In this document: in pieces, positions 13,104 to 16,692 of the stretch
Numbering within the stretch: the first letter of the stretch is position 1
Layout of the letters: each line of letters begins with the position of its first letter
Assembly: GCA_002298335.1 (NCBI GenBank)
Contig: DBNK01000003.1
Span: forward strand, 168,657-185,348
Direction: 5' to 3'
DNA: 16,692 nt
DNA from: Thalassolituus sp. UBA674
Lineage (GTDB): Bacteria > Pseudomonadota > Gammaproteobacteria > Pseudomonadales > Oceanobacteraceae
Translations under genes and position numbers: made by a program
Notes under the pieces: model-generated
Told to the model about the DNA's origin: nothing
Databases searched by the model: none
Seen by the model: the letters and a program-made list of their open reading frames with translations, nothing else

Positions 13104-14184
13104 AGCGGAAGTGAATGATGTCGCCGTCACTGACGATGTATTCCTTACCTTCAAGGCGCCATTTCCCCGCATCCTTGGCACCGTTCTCACCTTTATAGGC
13201 AATGAAGTCGTCGTAGCCGACCACTTCTGCGCGGATGAAGCCGCGCTCAAAGTCCGTATGAATCGCCGCCGCTGCACGGGGGGCGGTAGCGCCGATCTTG
13301 ATCGTCCAGGCGCGCACTTCTTTTACGCCTGCTGTGAAGTAGGTCTGTAAGCCCAGCAGTTTGTAGCCGGCACGGATCACCCGGTCAAGACCGGGTTCAG
13401 TCATACCCATCTCCTGCAGAAATTCGATTTTGTCCTCGTCATCCAGTTCGGAAATTTCGGCTTCGATCTTATTGCACACGGCGACCACTTCAGCGCCTTC
13501 TGAAGCGGCAATTTCACGTACGGTATCGAGGTGAGGGTTGTTTTCAAACCCTTCTTCATCGACGTTGGCGATGTACATGGTCGGCTTGGTGGTCAGCAGG
13601 TGCAGGGTGCGGGACAGTACCTTTTCGTCGTCATTCAGATCCAGCATGCGTGCGGTTTTTCCGGACTCGAAATGCGGGATCAGTTTTTCCAGCAGGGCTT
13701 TCTGCGCAATGGCGGTTTTATCACCACCCTTGGCGGTACGCACCACACGCTGCAGCTGCTTTTCACAGGATTCCAGGTCGGCCAGAATCAGCTCGGTATT
13801 GATGACGTCAATGTCATCGGCCGGGCTGACTTTGTTAGCCACGTGAGTGACGTTTTCGTCTTCAAAACAACGCACGACGTGAGCAATGGCGTCGGTCTCA
13901 CGGATGTTGGCGAGGAACTGGTTGCCCAGACCTTCGCCTTTGGATGCACCAGCGACCAGACCGGCGATATCAACGAATTCCATGGAGGTCGGAATGACTT
14001 TCTGCGGGTTCACAATCTCAGCCAGCGCATCCAGACGCGGATCAGGCATGGCCACCACACCCGTGTTCGGTTCGATGGTACAGAAGGGGAAGTTCTCAGC
14101 GGCAATGCCGGATTTGGTCAGTGCGTTGAAGAGGGTTGATTTACCAACGTTGGGAAGACCAACGATTCCGCATTTAAAGCCCAT
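13093..14184 (-). CDS. ychF: Ribosome-associated ATPase YchF/OLA1 family
   Basis: Obg-related P-loop NTPase that binds ribosomes and prefers ATP. It has 363 residues, identical in length to E. coli YchF. Seen: G1 GLPNVGKST (9-17), G3 DIAGLV (72-77), the G4-position NVDE (207-210) replacing the NKxD of true GTPases and explaining ATP preference, and a C-terminal TGS-like domain ending in DIIHFRFNV. ATG 14184 has AGGACT upstream. It has its own promoter (14227-14254), with pth 71 bp upstream, the usual neighbour order in gammaproteobacteria. The stop overlaps the convergent chemoreceptor gene, so no intergenic terminator is present. Confidence 0.97.
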   Translation of the reverse strand: MGFKCGIVGLPNVGKSTLFNALTKSGIAAENFPFCTIEPNTGVVAMPDPRLDALAEIVNPQKVIPTSMEFVDIAGLVAGASKGEGLGNQFLANIRETDAIAHVVRCFEDENVTHVANKVSPADDIDVINTELILADLESCEKQLQRVVRTAKGGDKTAIAQKALLEKLIPHFESGKTARMLDLNDDEKVLSRTLHLLTTKPTMYIANVDEEGFENNPHLDTVREIAASEGAEVVAVCNKIEAEISELDDEDKIEFLQEMGMTEPGLDRVIRAGYKLLGLQTYFTAGVKEVRAWTIKIGATAPRAAAAIHTDFERGFIRAEVVGYDDFIAYKGENGAKDAGKWRLEGKEYIVSDGDIIHFRFNV

Positions 14185-14226
14185 CTGAGAGTCCTGCTGT
14201 AAAGTCGTATGTTTGAAAAGAGCGCT

Positions 14227-14254
14227 ATTGTACCCGCTCAGGCATTATTGTCGA
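14227..14254 (-). promoter_or_regulatory. Sigma-70 promoter of ychF
   Basis: On the minus strand TCGACA (14249-14254), a 16-bp spacer and TACAAT (14227-14232) lie in the pth-ychF gap, close to consensus. Transcription would start near 14220, about 36 nt before the ychF ATG. Confidence 0.65.
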
Positions 14255-14255
14255 T

Positions 14256-14843
14256 TCAGCCTTTGAACGAATGCAGCCGGTTCATGGCTTTAGCCATGTC
14301 GCCACGAATCGCATCAGGCAGTACGTACAGGGCCTCGTCAATCACGGCGTCTATGCTCTGCTGCTCGGCTTTACTGGCACGACCGAGAACATGGCCGGTG
14401 ACGCGGTTCTTATCGCCCGGATGACCAATGCCAATGCGCAGCCGGTGAAAGTCTTTGTTATTGCCGAGTGAGCTGATGATGTCGCGCAGCCCATTCTGGC
14501 CACCGTGGCCGCCACCGGTTTTAAAGCGGGCGGTGCCGGGAGGCAGATCCAGCTCATCGTGGACCACAAGAATTTCAGCAGGGGTGATACGGTAAAAGCT
14601 GGCCAGAGCGCCAACCGAGAGACCACTTTTGTTCATAAAGGTCATGGGCAGCAACAGATGTACTTCCTGGCCGCCAATACGGCCCTTACCGGTCAGGCCA
14701 TGAAATTTTTTGTCCGGTGAGAGGCTGATGCCCTCGCGTTTTGCCAGTTGTTCCACAACCCAGAAGCCGGCATTGTGCCGTGTGTGCTCATATTCAGCGC
14801 CCGGGTTACCTAACCCGGCAATCAGGCGGATGGCGTCGGTCAT
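14256..14843 (-). CDS. pth: Peptidyl-tRNA hydrolase
   Basis: Essential enzyme that releases peptides from prematurely dissociated peptidyl-tRNAs by cleaving the ester bond. 195 residues, the usual length. Family residues are all present: N13 in GLGNPG, catalytic H23 in TRHNAGF, M70-N71 in PMTFMNKSG, D96 in VVHDELDLPPG and N117 in GGHGGQNGLR. The frame remains open upstream to 14924, but that extension reads through the rplY terminator and does not resemble Pth, so ATG 14843 is taken; its ribosome-binding site is weak. I see no promoter between the rplY terminator and this start, so it may rely on read-through. Confidence 0.97.
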   Translation of the reverse strand: MTDAIRLIAGLGNPGAEYEHTRHNAGFWVVEQLAKREGISLSPDKKFHGLTGKGRIGGQEVHLLLPMTFMNKSGLSVGALASFYRITPAEILVVHDELDLPPGTARFKTGGGHGGQNGLRDIISSLGNNKDFHRLRIGIGHPGDKNRVTGHVLGRASKAEQQSIDAVIDEALYVLPDAIRGDMAKAMNRLHSFKG

Positions 14844-14890
14844 AAGGCGTTTCTCTGCTGCGTAGGCTGTGTTGCTGAAAAATCTGAACC

Positions 14891-14918
14891 AATAAAAAAG
14901 CGGGGACAAGCCCCGCTT
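14891..14918 (-). terminator. Intrinsic terminator after rplY
   Basis: On the minus strand an 8-bp stem, AAGCGGGG with CCCCGCTT, closes on a five-base loop and runs into a T-rich tail (TTTTTT then ATT). It sits 18 bp past the rplY stop and 48 bp before pth. Confidence 0.88.
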
Positions 14919-14935
14919 CTTCACTCACCACAGAA

Positions 14936-15562
14936 TTACTCTGCGGCTTCACCTTCGTCTTCGGCGTCGTCAGCAGCAGGGCCTTTTGGCGCTGCAACAG
15001 ATACGATAGAGGTATCGTGATCTTCTTCACCGTGAGTCAGAGCCTGAGCCTGAACACCTTCTGGCAGTTTCAGTTCGGTCAGGTGGATAGACTCACCGAC
15101 ATCCAGATCGGCAACGTCAACTTCGATGAACTCAGGCAGGTGAGCCGCATCACAGACGATGTCCAGAGTGGTCATCTGGTGAACCAGAATGCCGCCGTTC
15201 AGTTTAACGCCCTTACACTTCTCTTCGTTAACGAAGTGCAGAGGTACAGTAGCCTTGATCACAGTGTCTTTGTTAACACGCAGGAAGTCGGCGTGCCAGA
15301 TCAGAGCTTTGGCCGGGTGACGCTGCAGATCCTTCAGGATCACAGTTTCGGCTTTGCCATCAACACTCAGGTTGATAACAGAGCTGTAGAAAGCTTCGCT
15401 TTCCAGAGCTTTGTTCAGCTCGTTGGCTTTCAGAGTGATGGTTACAGGAGCGGACTCACCACCGTATACGATGGCAGGAACGCCGTTTTCGCGACGCAGG
15501 CGGCGGCTCGCACCTTTCCCTGAGTCTGCGCGGGCTACTGCTGACAGAGTAAATTCTGACAT
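14936..15562 (-). CDS. rplY: 50S ribosomal protein L25/general stress protein Ctc
   Basis: 5S rRNA-binding ribosomal protein of the long L25/TL5/CTC form, 208 residues against 94 for the short E. coli L25. The N-terminal L25 domain (about 1-92) contains the RRLRRENGVPAIVYGG segment. A second beta-domain (about 95-190) follows, then an acidic Asp/Glu/Ala tail. The start is set by GAGGAA 7 nt before ATG 15562. It is flanked by prs and pth as expected, and intrinsic terminators lie on both sides. Confidence 0.97.
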   Translation of the reverse strand: MSEFTLSAVARADSGKGASRRLRRENGVPAIVYGGESAPVTITLKANELNKALESEAFYSSVINLSVDGKAETVILKDLQRHPAKALIWHADFLRVNKDTVIKATVPLHFVNEEKCKGVKLNGGILVHQMTTLDIVCDAAHLPEFIEVDVADLDVGESIHLTELKLPEGVQAQALTHGEEDHDTSIVSVAAPKGPAADDAEDEGEAAE

Positions 15563-15584
15563 GGTTATTTCCTCATTTGGGAGT

Positions 15585-15620
15585 AAAAAGCCCTCTGAAT
15601 CTGCGACCGATTCAGAGGGC
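15585..15620 (-). terminator. Intrinsic terminator between prs and rplY
   Basis: On the minus strand GCCCTCTGAATC and GATTCAGAGGGC form a perfect 12-bp stem around a seven-base loop, followed by TTTTT. It lies 40 bp after the prs stop, and its T-run ends 22 nt before the rplY ATG, leaving no room for a promoter between it and rplY. Confidence 0.92.
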
Positions 15621-15660
15621 CGGTATATATTATTTGCTGAGCGTTCAGGCCGTCGTCCTT

Positions 15661-16608
15661 TTAACGGAACATGGCACTGATGGATTCTTCGTTGCTCACG
15701 CGGCGGATCGATTCAGCCAGAAGACCGGCAATGGTCAGCTGACGGATGTTACCCAGTTTGCGCGCAGCTTCTGACAGCGGGATGGTGTCGGTGACGACCA
15801 GTTCATCCAGCACAGACTTTCCGAGACGCTCAATCGCGGGGCCGGATAGTACAGGATGTGTACAGTAGGCGACAACCTTTTTCGCACCGAATTCCTTCAG
15901 TGCTGCAGCGGCGTGGCACAGGGTACCGGCGGTATCGACCATGTCATCAACCAGCACACAGGTGCGGTCTTTGACGTCACCGATGATGTGCATCACTTCA
16001 GAAACGTTGGCTTTCGGACGGCGTTTATCGATGATAGCCAGATCCACGTTCAGCTGTTTGGCAATCGCACGGGCACGGACCACACCACCGATGTCCGGAG
16101 ACACGACGATCAGGTCATCAAAGTTCTGTCGCTCAATGTCGTCCAGCAGGATCGGAGAGCCGTAAACGTTGTCCACCGGAATATCAAAGAAGCCCTGAAT
16201 CTGGTCAGCGTGCAGGTCAACGGTCAGGACGCGGTCGATACCGGTTACTGACAGCATGTCGGCTACAGCACGGGCAGAAATAGGCACACGGGCAGAACGC
16301 GGACGGCGGTCCTGACGGGCGTAACCAAAATAAGGAATCACGGCGGTGACACGTGCTGCAGAAGCCCGGCTCAGCGCATCGGCGAGCAGCAGTACTTCCA
16401 TCAGGTTGTCATTGGTCGGGGCACAGGTCGGCTGAATGATGAAAACGTCTTTACCGCGTACGTTTTCGTTCAGTTCAATGGTGGTTTCGCCATCGCTGAA
16501 CTTGCTGACTGAAGCTTCACCCAGAGGGATATCAAGACGTTTCACTACCAGTTCAGCCAGTTTTGGATTGGCATTGCCGGTAAAGACCATTAACTTAGAC
16601 ACAGGCAT
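15661..16608 (-). CDS. prs: Ribose-phosphate pyrophosphokinase (PRPP synthetase)
   Basis: Cytoplasmic enzyme making PRPP from ribose-5-phosphate and ATP for purine, pyrimidine, histidine, tryptophan and NAD synthesis. 315 residues, the standard class I length. Seen: KFSDGE (36-41), the flexible-loop region YFGYARQDRR (93-102), DLHADQIQGFF (131-141) and the PRPP-binding motif DDMVDTAGT (221-229), ending in the typical NEESISAMF. ATG 16608 directly follows a G-run and has no well-spaced Shine-Dalgarno sequence; ATG 16590 is an alternative but has none at all. It lies 41 bp from the tRNA-Gln gene with no terminator between, so it is probably cotranscribed with it. Confidence 0.97.
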   Translation of the reverse strand: MPVSKLMVFTGNANPKLAELVVKRLDIPLGEASVSKFSDGETTIELNENVRGKDVFIIQPTCAPTNDNLMEVLLLADALSRASAARVTAVIPYFGYARQDRRPRSARVPISARAVADMLSVTGIDRVLTVDLHADQIQGFFDIPVDNVYGSPILLDDIERQNFDDLIVVSPDIGGVVRARAIAKQLNVDLAIIDKRRPKANVSEVMHIIGDVKDRTCVLVDDMVDTAGTLCHAAAALKEFGAKKVVAYCTHPVLSGPAIERLGKSVLDELVVTDTIPLSEAARKLGNIRQLTIAGLLAESIRRVSNEESISAMFR

Positions 16609-16649
16609 CCCCCGTGGTATTTATTCTGGGAAAGGAATTCAATAAAAAA

Positions 16650-16692
16650 TGGCTGAGGTGGCAGGACTCGAACCTGCGAATGACGGGATCAA
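16650..16692 (-). tRNA. tRNA-Gln (anticodon UUG), 3' portion; 5' part beyond window
   Basis: Reading the minus strand back from the encoded CCA gives discriminator G, acceptor strand CACCTCA, T-arm GCAGG-TTCGAGT-CCTGC, variable loop CATTC and anticodon 3' strand CCCGT. Counting back puts TTG at positions 34-36, with A37 and T38, so the window edge falls exactly at the first anticodon base. The inferred 5' end TGAGGTG would give the U1 typical of tRNA-Gln. A tRNA-Gln gene upstream of prs is common in pseudomonad-type gammaproteobacteria. Confidence 0.9.

Noticed and set aside
14844..14924. N-terminal extension of Pth with a hydrophobic, signal-like stretch
   Set aside because: It is translated from the rplY terminator; Pth is cytoplasmic and starts just before GLGNPG.

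Overview
The window looks like chromosomal DNA from a marine gammaproteobacterium, most likely in or near the Oceanospirillales (Thalassolituus/Oceanobacter/Bermanella-like). This rests on protein resemblance recalled from memory and on two gene orders typical of gammaproteobacteria: miaB-phoH-ybeY-corC-lnt and tRNA-Gln-prs-rplY-pth-ychF. Base composition and codon style look uniform, and I see no insertion sequence, integrase, CRISPR array or phage gene. Most genes lie on the minus strand; only a small acidic hypothetical gene and a chemoreceptor gene are clearly on the plus strand.

Left part (1-2324). A two-gene, leftward unit encodes a [2Fe-2S]/FAD/NAD(P)H reductase of the XylA type, followed by an AlkB/XylM-type membrane diiron hydroxylase cut by the window edge. 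Together they form a self-contained hydrocarbon hydroxylation system: the reductase takes electrons from NAD(P)H and passes them to the membrane hydroxylase. A 405-base gene-free region lies upstream and carries a perfect 12-bp inverted repeat that looks like an operator.

Middle (2325-8041). A tightly packed leftward operon runs miaB (tRNA modification), phoH/ybeZ, ybeY (rRNA maturation), corC, lnt (lipoprotein N-acylation) and a small DUF6164-like membrane protein. It has 4-bp ATGA overlaps at two junctions and a clear TATAAT -10 element upstream of miaB. A 597-base gap follows (8042-8638). It contains a strong intrinsic terminator preceded by two copies of CTCAnGGATGA, the second in a hairpin loop, which resembles CsrA/RsmA-binding sRNAs. 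It also holds a possible small membrane-protein ORF.

Right-middle (8639-13103). A lipoprotein gene of unknown function and a small acidic protein gene are divergently transcribed around a perfect 16-bp palindrome. Then come a Bcr/CflA-type MFS exporter (minus) and a soluble chemoreceptor with a C-terminal CZB zinc-binding domain (plus).

Right end (13093-16692). The translation/nucleotide housekeeping cluster reads leftward: tRNA-Gln (partial), prs, rplY, pth and ychF. Intrinsic terminators follow prs and rplY, and a near-consensus promoter precedes ychF. The prs terminator sits only 22 nt from the rplY start codon, which suggests attenuation or regulated read-through.

I found no clearly new multi-gene system. 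The best leads are the candidate Csr/Rsm-type sRNA, the two palindromic operators and the XylMA-like operon.
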